Shown: positions 42,949 to 51,160 of the stretch, piece by piece | Numbering within the stretch: position 1 is the first letter of the stretch | How the letters are laid out: each line of letters starts with the position of its first letter | DNA from: CAYNST01 sp964399955 | Lineage (GTDB): Bacteria; Pseudomonadota; Gammaproteobacteria; Pseudomonadales; Cellvibrionaceae | Direction of reading: 5' to 3' | NCBI GenBank assembly: GCA_964399955.1 | Contig: CAYNST010000007.1 | Location: 1-59,350, forward strand | Length of the DNA: 59,350 nucleotides | Notes under the pieces: generated by a model | Databases searched by the model: none | What the model was told of the DNA's origin: nothing | The model's input: only the letters and a program-made list of their open reading frames with translations | Made by a program: the position numbers and the translations under genes

Positions 42949-45747
42949 ATGACCGACTACAAAAGCACGCTTAACCTGCCGGCCACCGGCTTTGCCATGA
43001 AGGCCAACCTCGCCCAGCGCGAGCCGGAAACGCTTGCCCGCTGGCAAAAGCAGGGCTTGTATCAGTCCATCCGCAAGGCCCGCGCCGGAGCCCCCAAGTT
43101 TATCCTGCACGACGGCCCACCCTACGCCAATGGCGATATTCATATAGGTCATGCGGTCAATAAGATACTGAAAGACATCATCGTCAAAGCCAAAACCCTA
43201 AGTGGATTTGACGCGCCTTACGTGCCCGGCTGGGACTGCCATGGCTTGCCCATCGAGCACAACGTAGAAAAAAAAATCGGCAAAGCTGGCAGCAAGGTGG
43301 ATGTGGCCAGCTTCCGCAAAAAATGCCGCGAATACGCCGCTCAGCAGGTTGAGCGGCAAAAAAAGGATTTTATCCGCCTGGGGGTACTGGGTGAGTGGGA
43401 CCGGCCCTATCTGACCATGGATTACCGCACCGAAGCGGACACCATTCGCGCCCTGGGCAAGATTGCTGCCAATGGCCACCTGCATCGGGGTTTCAAACCG
43501 GTGTACTGGAGCGTGGTCGGAGCCTCTGCGCTGGCGGAAGCCGAAGTGGAATACCAGGACAAAATATCCTGGTCCATTGATGTGCGTTTTGAAGTTGCGG
43601 ACACCGCAGACCTGGCAGCCCGGCTGGGCGAAATGGCGGGGCATGGCCCCGTCTCTGTGGTCATCTGGACCACCACACCCTGGACACTGCCCGCCAATCA
43701 AGCGGTCAGCCTCAACCCGGAAGTGCAATATGCCCTGGTGCAAGTGGGGGCCGAGCGGTTGATCCTGGCGCAGGACCTGTTGGCGGCGGTAGTCAAGCGC
43801 GCAGGCCTGGCAGAACCTCAGGTATTAACGCAATTCACCGGAGCGGTGCTTGAGCACCTGGCCCTGCGGCACCCCTTCTATCCCAGGAACGTGCCGGTTG
43901 TTCTGGGCCAGCATGTCACCACCGATGCCGGCACTGGCTGCGTGCACACGGCGCCCGACCACGGCGTGGACGACTTTGTAGTGGGGCAGAAGTACGGTCT
44001 GGAAACGCTTAACTACCTCGACGAAAACGGCCTGTATCGCGACAGCGTGCCGGTGTTTGCCGGCGAGCACGTTTACAAGGCAGATGAAAAAGTGCTGGCC
44101 CTGCTGGAGGAGCGTGGCCAATTGCTGCAAAAGCAGCAGTTCAGCCACAGCTACCCGCATTGCTGGCGCACCAAGACGCCGCTGATCTTCCGTGCCACAC
44201 CGCAGTGGTTTATCAGCATGAGCAAGAACCACCTGCTGGATAACGTCAAAGCCGAAGTTGATCGCGTAGAGTGGATCCCGGACTGGGGCAAGCCGCGCAT
44301 ACAGGGCATGCTGGAGACCAGCCCGGATTGGTGCATCTCGCGCCAGCGCACCTGGGGCGTGCCTATCACCCTGTTTGTGCACAAGGATACGCAAGAACCC
44401 CACCCCAATACCGTCGAGCTGATAGAAGCCGTGGCAAAACGGGTGGAGCAGAGCGGCATAGAGGCCTGGTTTGAGCTGGACGCTGCGGAGCTGCTGGGCG
44501 ATGACGCCGGGACCTATGTCAAGGCAACCGATACGCTGGATGTCTGGTTTGACTCGGGCGTGACGCACTATTCAGTGCTGGAGCATCGCGACAACCTGCA
44601 AAGCCCGGCGGATCTGTACCTGGAGGGCTCGGATCAGCATCGCGGCTGGTTTCAGTCATCCTTGAAAACCTCTGTCGCCATCCGCGGCAGCGCGCCCTTC
44701 AAGCAGGTGCTGACCCACGGCTTTGCCGTGGATGCTCAGGGGCGCAAAATGTCCAAATCCATAGGCAATGTGGTGCCTCCGCAAAAGGTCATGAACGACC
44801 TGGGTGCCGACGTACTGCGCCTGTGGGTGGCCGCTACGGATTTCAGCGCCGATATGAGCGTGTCCGACGAGATCCTCAAGCGCACCGCAGACTCCTACCG
44901 GCGCATTCGCAACACGGTGCGCTACCTGTTGGCCAATCTGCCGGATTTTTCGCCCGAACAGGCCGTTGACATAGACGAGATGGTGGCGCTGGACCGCTGG
45001 GCAGTTGAGCGCACGCAAAGCCTGCAGGAAGAAATAGTGCGCTGCTACGACAGCTATCAGCTGCACCAAATCTATCAGAAGCTGCACAACTTCTGCGTGG
45101 TTGATCTGGGCGGTTTTTATCTGGATATCACCAAAGACCGGGTCTACACCACCGGCGCCAACTCCAGGGCACGCCGCTCGGCGCAGACCGCGCAATATCA
45201 TATAGTTCAGGCACTGGTGCGTTGGATTGCACCCATTTTGTCATTTACCGCAGACGAAATCTGGCAGGAGCTGCCTGACGGCCAATCCCAATCGGTTTTT
45301 GCTCAGCAATGGTATGCCCTGCCGGTGGCCAAGCAGGCGACTGCGCTGGACAGCGGCTTCTGGCAGACGGTGATTGGCGTCAAGGATGCGGTGAACAAGG
45401 CCCTGGAGGCCAAGCGCGGCGTGGGTGAGGTAGGCAAGGGGCTGGAAGCCGAGGTCACGCTCTACTGCGCAGACGGGCTGCTGCAAACCCTGCAGGCCGT
45501 TGGCGACGAATTGCGTTTTGTGCTGATCACCTCCCAGTGTCAGCTCAAGCCTTTGTCAGCGGCGGCCGATTTACCGGAAAGTGACATCAAGGGGCTAAAA
45601 ATTCGTATAGAGCGCAGCAGCGCAACCAAGTGCGGGCGCTGCTGGCACCTGCAGCCGGACGTAGGCCGCGCGGTGGCTCACCCAGAGCTTTGCGGCCGCT
45701 GTATTGTGAATGTGGACGGGCCGGGCGAGGTGCGCCATTATGCTTAA
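42949..45747 (+). CDS. ileS: Isoleucyl-tRNA synthetase
   Basis: A class I synthetase with editing domain, 932 residues (E. coli 938). HIGH motif in PPYANGDIHIGH at 57-68; KMSKS in GRKMSKSIGN near residue 600; editing segment around TTTPWTLPANQA; C-terminal zinc motif CGRCWHL...CGRCI. It is the bacterial, mupirocin-sensitive type by overall layout. lspA begins inside its last codons (8-base overlap). Confidence 0.97.
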   Translation: MTDYKSTLNLPATGFAMKANLAQREPETLARWQKQGLYQSIRKARAGAPKFILHDGPPYANGDIHIGHAVNKILKDIIVKAKTLSGFDAPYVPGWDCHGLPIEHNVEKKIGKAGSKVDVASFRKKCREYAAQQVERQKKDFIRLGVLGEWDRPYLTMDYRTEADTIRALGKIAANGHLHRGFKPVYWSVVGASALAEAEVEYQDKISWSIDVRFEVADTADLAARLGEMAGHGPVSVVIWTTTPWTLPANQAVSLNPEVQYALVQVGAERLILAQDLLAAVVKRAGLAEPQVLTQFTGAVLEHLALRHPFYPRNVPVVLGQHVTTDAGTGCVHTAPDHGVDDFVVGQKYGLETLNYLDENGLYRDSVPVFAGEHVYKADEKVLALLEERGQLLQKQQFSHSYPHCWRTKTPLIFRATPQWFISMSKNHLLDNVKAEVDRVEWIPDWGKPRIQGMLETSPDWCISRQRTWGVPITLFVHKDTQEPHPNTVELIEAVAKRVEQSGIEAWFELDAAELLGDDAGTYVKATDTLDVWFDSGVTHYSVLEHRDNLQSPADLYLEGSDQHRGWFQSSLKTSVAIRGSAPFKQVLTHGFAVDAQGRKMSKSIGNVVPPQKVMNDLGADVLRLWVAATDFSADMSVSDEILKRTADSYRRIRNTVRYLLANLPDFSPEQAVDIDEMVALDRWAVERTQSLQEEIVRCYDSYQLHQIYQKLHNFCVVDLGGFYLDITKDRVYTTGANSRARRSAQTAQYHIVQALVRWIAPILSFTADEIWQELPDGQSQSVFAQQWYALPVAKQATALDSGFWQTVIGVKDAVNKALEAKRGVGEVGKGLEAEVTLYCADGLLQTLQAVGDELRFVLITSQCQLKPLSAAADLPESDIKGLKIRIERSSATKCGRCWHLQPDVGRAVAHPELCGRCIVNVDGPGEVRHYA

Positions 45748-46282
45748 CACCCTGTTACCCAAATACGGTTTTACCGCCGGCGCCCTCAGCGCCGCCTGGC
45801 GCTGGTGGCTGCTGGCCGTCATTGTTATTGCCGCAGACCTGATCACCAAAGCCATGGCCGAATCCCTGCTCAGTTACGGGCGGCCCTGGGTGATTACCCC
45901 GTTTTTCAACTTCACCCTCAGTTACAACCCGGGTGCCGCCTTCAGCTTTTTGGCCGGTCAAGGCGGTTGGCAGCGCTGGTTTTTCAGCATCATAGCAACC
46001 GTGGTAAGCGTGGTTTTGATCGGCTGGATTGCCCGCATTACCCCCGACCGGGACAAGCGCCTGGAAGCACTGGCGCTGACTTTGATTTTGGGCGGCGCGC
46101 TCGGCAACCTGCACGACCGTATCCTGTACGGGCAGGTGGTAGACTTTATTGTTTTTCATTATCAGCACTATTATTTCCCGGCGTTCAACATTGCCGACTC
46201 GGCCATCTGTGTGGGCGCGGGCCTGCTGATTCTGGATACCTTCACCGGCAACAGCAAAAGCAAAAGCGACAAAAATGAATGA
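45740..46282 (+). CDS. lspA: Lipoprotein signal peptidase (signal peptidase II)
   Basis: An inner-membrane aspartic protease that cleaves signal peptides of diacylglyceryl-lipoproteins, 180 residues with four membrane helices. The catalytic pair is Asp135 (GQVVDFI) and Asp153 (FNIADSA); ADLITKAMA and NPGAAFSFLA are other conserved blocks. ATG 45740 overlaps the ileS end by 8 bases, and the gene's own end overlaps fkpB by 8, so the series is translationally coupled. Confidence 0.96.
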   Translation: MLNTLLPKYGFTAGALSAAWRWWLLAVIVIAADLITKAMAESLLSYGRPWVITPFFNFTLSYNPGAAFSFLAGQGGWQRWFFSIIATVVSVVLIGWIARITPDRDKRLEALALTLILGGALGNLHDRILYGQVVDFIVFHYQHYYFPAFNIADSAICVGAGLLILDTFTGNSKSKSDKNE

Positions 46283-46724
46283 CCTGATGATAGGACCCGG
46301 TACGCAGGTTACGCTGCATTTTTCCCTGTCTCTGGAAGACGGCGCCGTGATTGACTCCAACTTTGACGGAGAGCCCGCTACTTTCAAGGTTGGCGACAGC
46401 AGCCTGCTGCCAGGCTTTGAGCAAGCTCTGTTCGGCCTGAAAGCCGGCGATGATAAGCAGCTGGTCATTCCGGCAGAACACGGCTTTGGCCAGCACAACC
46501 CCGAAAACGTGCACACTGTACCGCGAACGCAGTTCCCCGATGGCCTAACACCGGAGCAGGGGTTGATGCTGTCATTTGCCGATGCCCAGGGCAATGAACT
46601 GCCCGGCGTGGTCAGCAACTTTGATGAACAGACTGTCACCGTGGATTTCAACCACCCACTGGCGGGCCGTGACATTCAGTTCACTGTGCGGATTGTGGAT
46701 GTTGTTCCGGCCGTGACTCACTAG
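46275..46724 (+). CDS. fkpB: FKBP-type peptidyl-prolyl isomerase (SlpA/FkpB)
   Basis: A cytosolic SlyD-like prolyl isomerase and chaperone, 149 residues exactly as in E. coli FkpB. Blocks: LHFSLSLEDGAVIDSNFDGEP, GDSSLLPGFEQALFGLKAGD, PAEHGFG, then the inserted chaperone flap and FNHPLAGRDIQF. Its position between lspA and ispH is the usual one. The start ATG lies within the end of lspA. Confidence 0.94.
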   Translation: MNDLMIGPGTQVTLHFSLSLEDGAVIDSNFDGEPATFKVGDSSLLPGFEQALFGLKAGDDKQLVIPAEHGFGQHNPENVHTVPRTQFPDGLTPEQGLMLSFADAQGNELPGVVSNFDEQTVTVDFNHPLAGRDIQFTVRIVDVVPAVTH

Positions 46725-46736
46725 GTAATGGCAACT

Positions 46737-47681
46737 ATGCAGATAAAACTCGCCAATCCCCGTGGCTTTTGCGCAGGCGTAGACCGCGCTATAGACATCG
46801 TCAACCGCGCGCTGGATGTGTTCGGCGCACCTATTTACGTTCGCCACGAAGTGGTGCACAACAAATTTGTGGTAGAAAGCCTGCGCGGGCGGGGCGCCGT
46901 GTTTGTAGACGAGCTGGAAGCGGTACCCGACAACGTCATCGTCATCTTCAGCGCCCACGGCGTATCCCAGGCGGTGCGCAACGAAGCCGGCCGGCGCGGC
47001 CTGCGGGTATTTGACGCGACCTGCCCACTGGTTACCAAAGTGCATCTGGAGGTGGCGCAATACAGCTCGCAGGGCTGGGAGTGCGTTTTGATTGGCCACG
47101 CGGGGCACCCGGAAGTAGAAGGCACCATGGGGCAATACGACACCCGTGCCGGCGGTACCATTTATCTGATAGAAAGCGAAGCAGACGTAGCCGCGCTGCA
47201 GGTCAGAAACCCGCAAAAGCTCGCTTATGTGACGCAAACCACCCTGTCCATGGACGATACGGCGCGGATTATCGACTGCCTGCGCAGCAAATTTCCAGAT
47301 ATCGAAGGCCCCCGCAAAGACGATATCTGCTACGCCACGCAAAACCGCCAGGATGCTGTAAAACAGCTGGCGCTGGAGTGCGACATTGTATTGGTGGTGG
47401 GCTCTCCCAACAGCTCCAACTCCAACCGCCTGCGGGAGCTTGCCGAGCGTTGCGGCGCCAAAAGTTACCTGATTGATGGGCCGGACTGCTTGCAGTACAG
47501 CTGGTTTGAGGGGGCGCGGTCCATTGGAATTACGGCGGGCGCCTCGGCCCCGGAAGTACTGGTAAAGGACGTCATTGAAGGATTGAAGCGCTTTGGTGCG
47601 CAGGAGCCGCAGGAGTTGGCCGGCCGCGAGGAAAACGTGCGTTTTTCCCTGCCCAAAGAACTGCGCCAGGCCGCTGAATAA
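46737..47681 (+). CDS. ispH: 4-hydroxy-3-methylbut-2-enyl diphosphate reductase
   Basis: The last enzyme of the methylerythritol phosphate route to isoprenoids, an Fe-S protein of 314 residues. Cluster cysteines Cys12, Cys96 and Cys198 are in RGFCAGVDRA, DATCPLV and DDICYATQ; VVGSPNSSNSNRL and TAGASAPE are substrate-binding blocks. ATG 46737 gives the standard MQIKLANPRGFC; ATG 46728 adds three residues. It closes the ileS operon, followed by a strong dyad structure. Confidence 0.96.
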   Translation: MQIKLANPRGFCAGVDRAIDIVNRALDVFGAPIYVRHEVVHNKFVVESLRGRGAVFVDELEAVPDNVIVIFSAHGVSQAVRNEAGRRGLRVFDATCPLVTKVHLEVAQYSSQGWECVLIGHAGHPEVEGTMGQYDTRAGGTIYLIESEADVAALQVRNPQKLAYVTQTTLSMDDTARIIDCLRSKFPDIEGPRKDDICYATQNRQDAVKQLALECDIVLVVGSPNSSNSNRLRELAERCGAKSYLIDGPDCLQYSWFEGARSIGITAGASAPEVLVKDVIEGLKRFGAQEPQELAGREENVRFSLPKELRQAAE

Positions 47682-47684
47682 TAA

Positions 47685-47758
47685 CAACACGGCAACAGAC
47701 CCTAGCGCCCGCAGCGGCCCTTTCGTAGTCGTCCTCTGCGGCGCTCAGCCCCGTGTTG
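47685..47758 (+). terminator. Nested dyad downstream of ispH, possible terminator
   Basis: An outer stem CAACACGG/CCGTGTTG (47685-47692 with 47751-47758) encloses a second stem AGCGCC(C)GCAG/CTGCGGCGCT (47704-47714 with 47736-47745). It starts a few bases past the ispH stop. There is no T run after it, so Rho-independent termination is uncertain. Confidence 0.45.
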
Positions 47759-47829
47759 GCAGGCTCGGGGCCTTTCATCATTCCGGCAATATGGTTGCTG
47801 CCCAACCCGTGTGAAAACTGAACAGCTAC

Positions 47830-47886
47830 AAAATGTGATGTAGCGCACGCAAGCCGGTTTGTCTAATTTTTTTCATGCCGTTGGTC
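47830..47886 (+). promoter_or_regulatory. Candidate Vfr/CRP-like and AlgR-like sites upstream of pilin operon
   Basis: At 47830-47850 the sequence fits most defined positions of the Pseudomonas Vfr consensus as I remember it, with left half AAAATGTGAT and right half GCACG. Downstream, CCGTTGGTC (47878-47886) differs by one base from the AlgR motif CCGTTCGTC, and CCGGTTTGTC (47854-47863) is a looser match. In P. aeruginosa, Vfr acts on fimS-algR and AlgR controls the fimU operon. The sites are about 260-310 bases upstream of fimU and are speculative. Confidence 0.3.
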
Positions 47887-48143
47887 GGCAGCAGTGACCA
47901 ATCATCTGCCATTCACTGACAAGCTCCAGGTGCTGGTTTAGGGTAGCCTTTACCCAGTTGGCGGTTGAGAGCAAACGGAAAGCCTGCCCCAACAATGAAC
48001 AATTGTGGCCTGCTTACGCTTTTACGCTCAAATGCCCCGGCGCAAGCACACTCGGTGCTTTAATGAAGGTAGTAGCCGTTTGGCAAAACGCAAGCCACAC
48101 GGCCAATCCAACAAGCTTGACTGGGTAGGAATAGGTAAACGCA
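47887..48143. other. Non-coding leader region before fimU
   Basis: No credible ORF lies here. A small hairpin AAGCAC/GTGCTT (48044-48060) is followed by only three T. The promoter of the pilin operon is expected in or just upstream of this stretch, but no sigma70 or sigma54 pair is convincing. Confidence 0.35.
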
Positions 48144-48761
48144 ATGACAATAATCAAGATGCGCAATGACAGCAGCGGCTTCACACTGATAGAGCTCATG
48201 GTAGTAATCATCATTGCGTCAATTCTGATGGCGGTGGCGGTGCCTTCTTTTACCAGCATTGTCAAACGCAACACGGCGGAGAGTCTGCAGACGAAAGTGG
48301 CCAGCGCAATTTCCACTGCGCGCACTGAAGCGGCGTCGCGCAATGTCAAGGTTCTGGTCTGCGCAAGCGCAGATGGCGAAGACTGTATTACAACAGCCGG
48401 TGCCGAGGCCTGGAACAATGGCTGGATTGTTTTTGCAGACCGCAATTTCAATGATGCCTTTGATGAAGGAATTGACGAGCTGATTGATGTGTTTCATTAC
48501 GAAGGCGACTATGCGCTTAGAGTTCAGGGCGCCGCCGGTGACATCGCCAGCTTTTCATTCAACCCGCAGGGTTTTCTCACCTCGGGCACCAACATCCTGG
48601 CCAGGGTTTGTGATCCTGAGAATTTGCCCCGGTACGCGCGGGGGCTTTATGTGAATGCATCAGGCCTGGTTATGAAAACCCGCGACGGCAACAACGACGG
48701 CATTCACGATGATCCACGCCTGGTGGGTACCACTGGCGCAGCCAATTTAAAATGTGACTAA
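48144..48761 (+). CDS. fimU: Minor pilin of GspH/FimT family (FimU-like)
   Basis: A type IV minor pilin, 205 residues. A 12-residue leader ends in Gly, followed by FTLIELMVVI (cleavage Gly12/Phe13, Glu at mature position 5) and a long hydrophobic helix; the C-terminal part fits the GspH/FimT domain, with VLVCASADGEDC and NGWIVFADRNFN. It is the first gene of the pilin operon. AGG lies upstream of ATG 48144; ATG 48159 is an alternative. FimU joins PilV, PilW and PilX in the tip/priming complex. Confidence 0.88.
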   Translation: MTIIKMRNDSSGFTLIELMVVIIIASILMAVAVPSFTSIVKRNTAESLQTKVASAISTARTEAASRNVKVLVCASADGEDCITTAGAEAWNNGWIVFADRNFNDAFDEGIDELIDVFHYEGDYALRVQGAAGDIASFSFNPQGFLTSGTNILARVCDPENLPRYARGLYVNASGLVMKTRDGNNDGIHDDPRLVGTTGAANLKCD

Positions 48762-48784
48762 CCAATAAGCATTTGGAGTACCTG

Positions 48785-49294
48785 GTGATCGATATGAAGA
48801 GAAACACGGAACACGGCGCTTCGCTGATCGAGGTAATGGTAGCGCTCTTCATTTTGGCCATCGGCTTGCTGGGGGTTCTCGCCATGCAAACCAAATCCAT
48901 GCAATACAACCAGTCGGCTTACAGTTTTTCCCAGGCCGCGTATTTGGCCGGTGATCTGGCCGAGCGCATCCGCACCAACAGCCGCACCGTCAATGAGGCG
49001 CTGTATTATTCCGGTATTGAAGATTGCCAGGGCGCGCGCTGCGCAGTGGTTAAGACCCGCTCCGATGCAGACCTGAGCGAGTGGCAACAGAATATTGCCG
49101 CGCGTCTGCCCTCTGGCGAGGGCACGGTTGAAAGCTTCCCCGGCCCTGACGGACAACGAACCTTCATCCAGATAACCGTGCGCTTTGACGACAGTCGCTC
49201 TGAAGGTCGCGCCCCTACAGAGGAAGACGCCGCCCAGGACGCTCCAACTCCCAGCACCGTTATCCCTGCATACACATTGACCATGGAGATATAA
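48785..49294 (+). CDS. pilV: Minor pilin PilV
   Basis: A 169-residue minor pilin. GTG 48785 with GGAG six bases upstream gives an 11-residue leader ending in Gly before ASLIEVMVALFILAIGLLGV; mature position 1 is Ala and Glu is at position 5, as in many PilV proteins. LAMQ and AYLAGDLAERIRTN after the helix are PilV-like. ATG 48794 is an alternative start. It lies 23 bases after fimU and 1 base before pilW. Confidence 0.88.
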   Translation: MIDMKRNTEHGASLIEVMVALFILAIGLLGVLAMQTKSMQYNQSAYSFSQAAYLAGDLAERIRTNSRTVNEALYYSGIEDCQGARCAVVKTRSDADLSEWQQNIAARLPSGEGTVESFPGPDGQRTFIQITVRFDDSRSEGRAPTEEDAAQDAPTPSTVIPAYTLTMEI

Positions 49295-49295
49295 C

Positions 49296-50408
49296 ATGAC
49301 GTCTCGCATCGTCAAAACCAGTATTGGCAGGACGCGACAACTTGGGCTTTCACTTGTTGAGCTGATGGTCTCCATTCTTATTGGCTTGATTGTACTGGCC
49401 GGCGTAGTGCAGGTCATGGTCAGCAGCAAGACCATGTATCTGGGGCAGGAGGACATGTCCTTCATCCAGGAGAATGCCCGCTATGCGTTGGACGTTATAG
49501 GTCGGGACCTGCAAAATGCCGGGCACTGGGGCTGTGCCGGCAGCAACAGTACCGTCGCCTTTGCATTGGAGGTGACAGATGAGCAAAGAATTCTGCTGGG
49601 TGACAGCACCACCGGCTTGCAGCCGGTCATGGGGTTCACGGACGCCAATCATCCTGATCTTTACAGAGACGACATACGCACACCTGAAGGTGACCTGGTA
49701 AATGAACCGGGCAATACGGCACCAGCGCGACCCACACCCGATTCTTTCATAGTTCGCCGTGCCGAAGGCCCTGAAGTACCCATTGTCAACCACGCCAACA
49801 GTGCCATAGTCTTGGCTGCGGCAACGCCGGGCATTAGTGACAGCCGTGCATTGGTGGGCGTGGCTGAAGACTGCCAGCGCGTTGGCATATTTGGTGCCGG
49901 TGAAGTCAACAACGCGGTTATCAGCTACGCGGCTTGTGCCTCACTCAAGCCCAGCCGAGGCGGCAGTCACGATTGCGCCAACCCAGGTCCCTACGAGCAG
50001 TTTTTGCCCGGCAGCACCATTATGCCGCTTGCCAGTCACGCCTACTATGTAGGCAATTCCACGCTACTGCAGGGCCAGCCGGCATTAAAACGCAGGGCGC
50101 TGGGCAATGGCACTGCCATTGAAGAAGAGATTGCCCTGGGGGTAGAGGATATGATGATCAGCTACGGCGTTGATACCAACGGCGACGGTCATCCTGATGA
50201 GTATGTGGCGGCGGATGACGCTGTGTTCACGGGTGACCCGTCCAACTGGAGCCGGGTTTATGCCGTGCAGGTTAATCTTGTGTTCCGCTCGCAGGGGGGC
50301 AACCTGGCCGATGGCACAGATGCAAGGACCATCCTGGGGCGCAATTACAGTGATAGATTTGCACGTCAAGTGGTGTCATCCACTTTCCGACTCCGCAACC
50401 GCTTTTAA
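49296..50408 (+). CDS. pilW: Minor pilin PilW
   Basis: A 370-residue minor pilin. Leader of 17 residues ending in Gly, then LSLVELMVSILIGLIVLAGV (Glu at mature position 5), followed by FIQENARYALDVIGRDLQNAGHWGC, a hallmark of PilW. The large C-terminal globular part is cysteine-containing and variable. ATG 49296 follows GGAG. It is translationally close to pilV and pilX, as expected for a tip complex made in fixed proportions. Confidence 0.92.
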   Translation: MTSRIVKTSIGRTRQLGLSLVELMVSILIGLIVLAGVVQVMVSSKTMYLGQEDMSFIQENARYALDVIGRDLQNAGHWGCAGSNSTVAFALEVTDEQRILLGDSTTGLQPVMGFTDANHPDLYRDDIRTPEGDLVNEPGNTAPARPTPDSFIVRRAEGPEVPIVNHANSAIVLAAATPGISDSRALVGVAEDCQRVGIFGAGEVNNAVISYAACASLKPSRGGSHDCANPGPYEQFLPGSTIMPLASHAYYVGNSTLLQGQPALKRRALGNGTAIEEEIALGVEDMMISYGVDTNGDGHPDEYVAADDAVFTGDPSNWSRVYAVQVNLVFRSQGGNLADGTDARTILGRNYSDRFARQVVSSTFRLRNRF

Positions 50409-50420
50409 CGGGTGTCATTC

Positions 50421-51143
50421 ATGAGACAACAAAAATACCATCAAAAGGGCGCTACGCTGATTGTTGCCCTGGTGATACTGGCGGTCATAACCCTGCTGGG
50501 GGTGGCCAGCATGCGGTCATCCACCTTGGAGCTGCGTATGGCCAACAGCATGCGCGAGAGAGCCTCTGCTTTCCAGGCGGCAGAAGCTGCTTTGCTGCGA
50601 ATTGAACGCCTGCTTGAGCTGGAAACAAACCGCTTTCCCATCACCGCTTTTCTCCCCGGCTGTACCAGTCCGGCGCCTGCTCCTGGCGCCGGCGAAGACG
50701 GCGCGGACCCTGTGGTGAACCTCTCAACACTTCCCGCCAGTTGCTTCACCCAGGACTGCATCAACGGCTTTTGCTTTACTGGCACCATTGCCAGCGCGCA
50801 GCAAAAAAGCGACTGCAGCCTGGCCCAGGGTGCAAATGTACAGCAGCCCTGGCGGCTGGAGACCAACTGGGCGCCCGACGCGGGCAAATCATCCGTGATT
50901 ACCGTGCCCCTAAAAATGGGCGCTGGCGCGGCTGACGATAACACGCCAGGCGCCACCACCGATGTACGTTACATGGTGGAATTCATGTGTTTTGTTCCAC
51001 GCGAGGACGGCCAGCCCCGTGGCAATACGGAGGACTCCTCCGACTACCTGCCGCTGTACCGCGTCACCGTGCGCGCCGCCGGCGCCGCCCAGCGCGCGGC
51101 CGTCATGCTGCAGTCAACGCTTGTCGTCCCCAACGCCAAATAA
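50421..51143 (+). CDS. pilX: Minor pilin PilX
   Basis: A 240-residue minor pilin. The leader ends KYHQKG before ATLIVALVILAVITLLGV; mature position 5 is Val, so the usual Glu5 is absent, in line with PilX/GspK-type tip pilins. The PilX N-terminal block ELRMANSMRERASAFQAAEAAL follows. ATG 50421 is preferred over GTG 50412. The C-terminal domain carries several cysteines (CFTQDCINGFCF). Confidence 0.9.
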   Translation: MRQQKYHQKGATLIVALVILAVITLLGVASMRSSTLELRMANSMRERASAFQAAEAALLRIERLLELETNRFPITAFLPGCTSPAPAPGAGEDGADPVVNLSTLPASCFTQDCINGFCFTGTIASAQQKSDCSLAQGANVQQPWRLETNWAPDAGKSSVITVPLKMGAGAADDNTPGATTDVRYMVEFMCFVPREDGQPRGNTEDSSDYLPLYRVTVRAAGAAQRAAVMLQSTLVVPNAK

Positions 51144-51160
51144 CGAGTTAGGTGAATCGC

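Noticed and set aside
46572..47690. 372-codon minus-strand open frame opposite ispH
   Set aside because: Antisense shadow of a highly conserved enzyme gene.
47757..47772. Possible sigma54 promoter TGGCAGGCTCGGGGC before the pilin operon
   Set aside because: GG-N10-GC spacing is met, but the -12 half is GGGGC rather than TTGC and it lies almost 400 bases from fimU.
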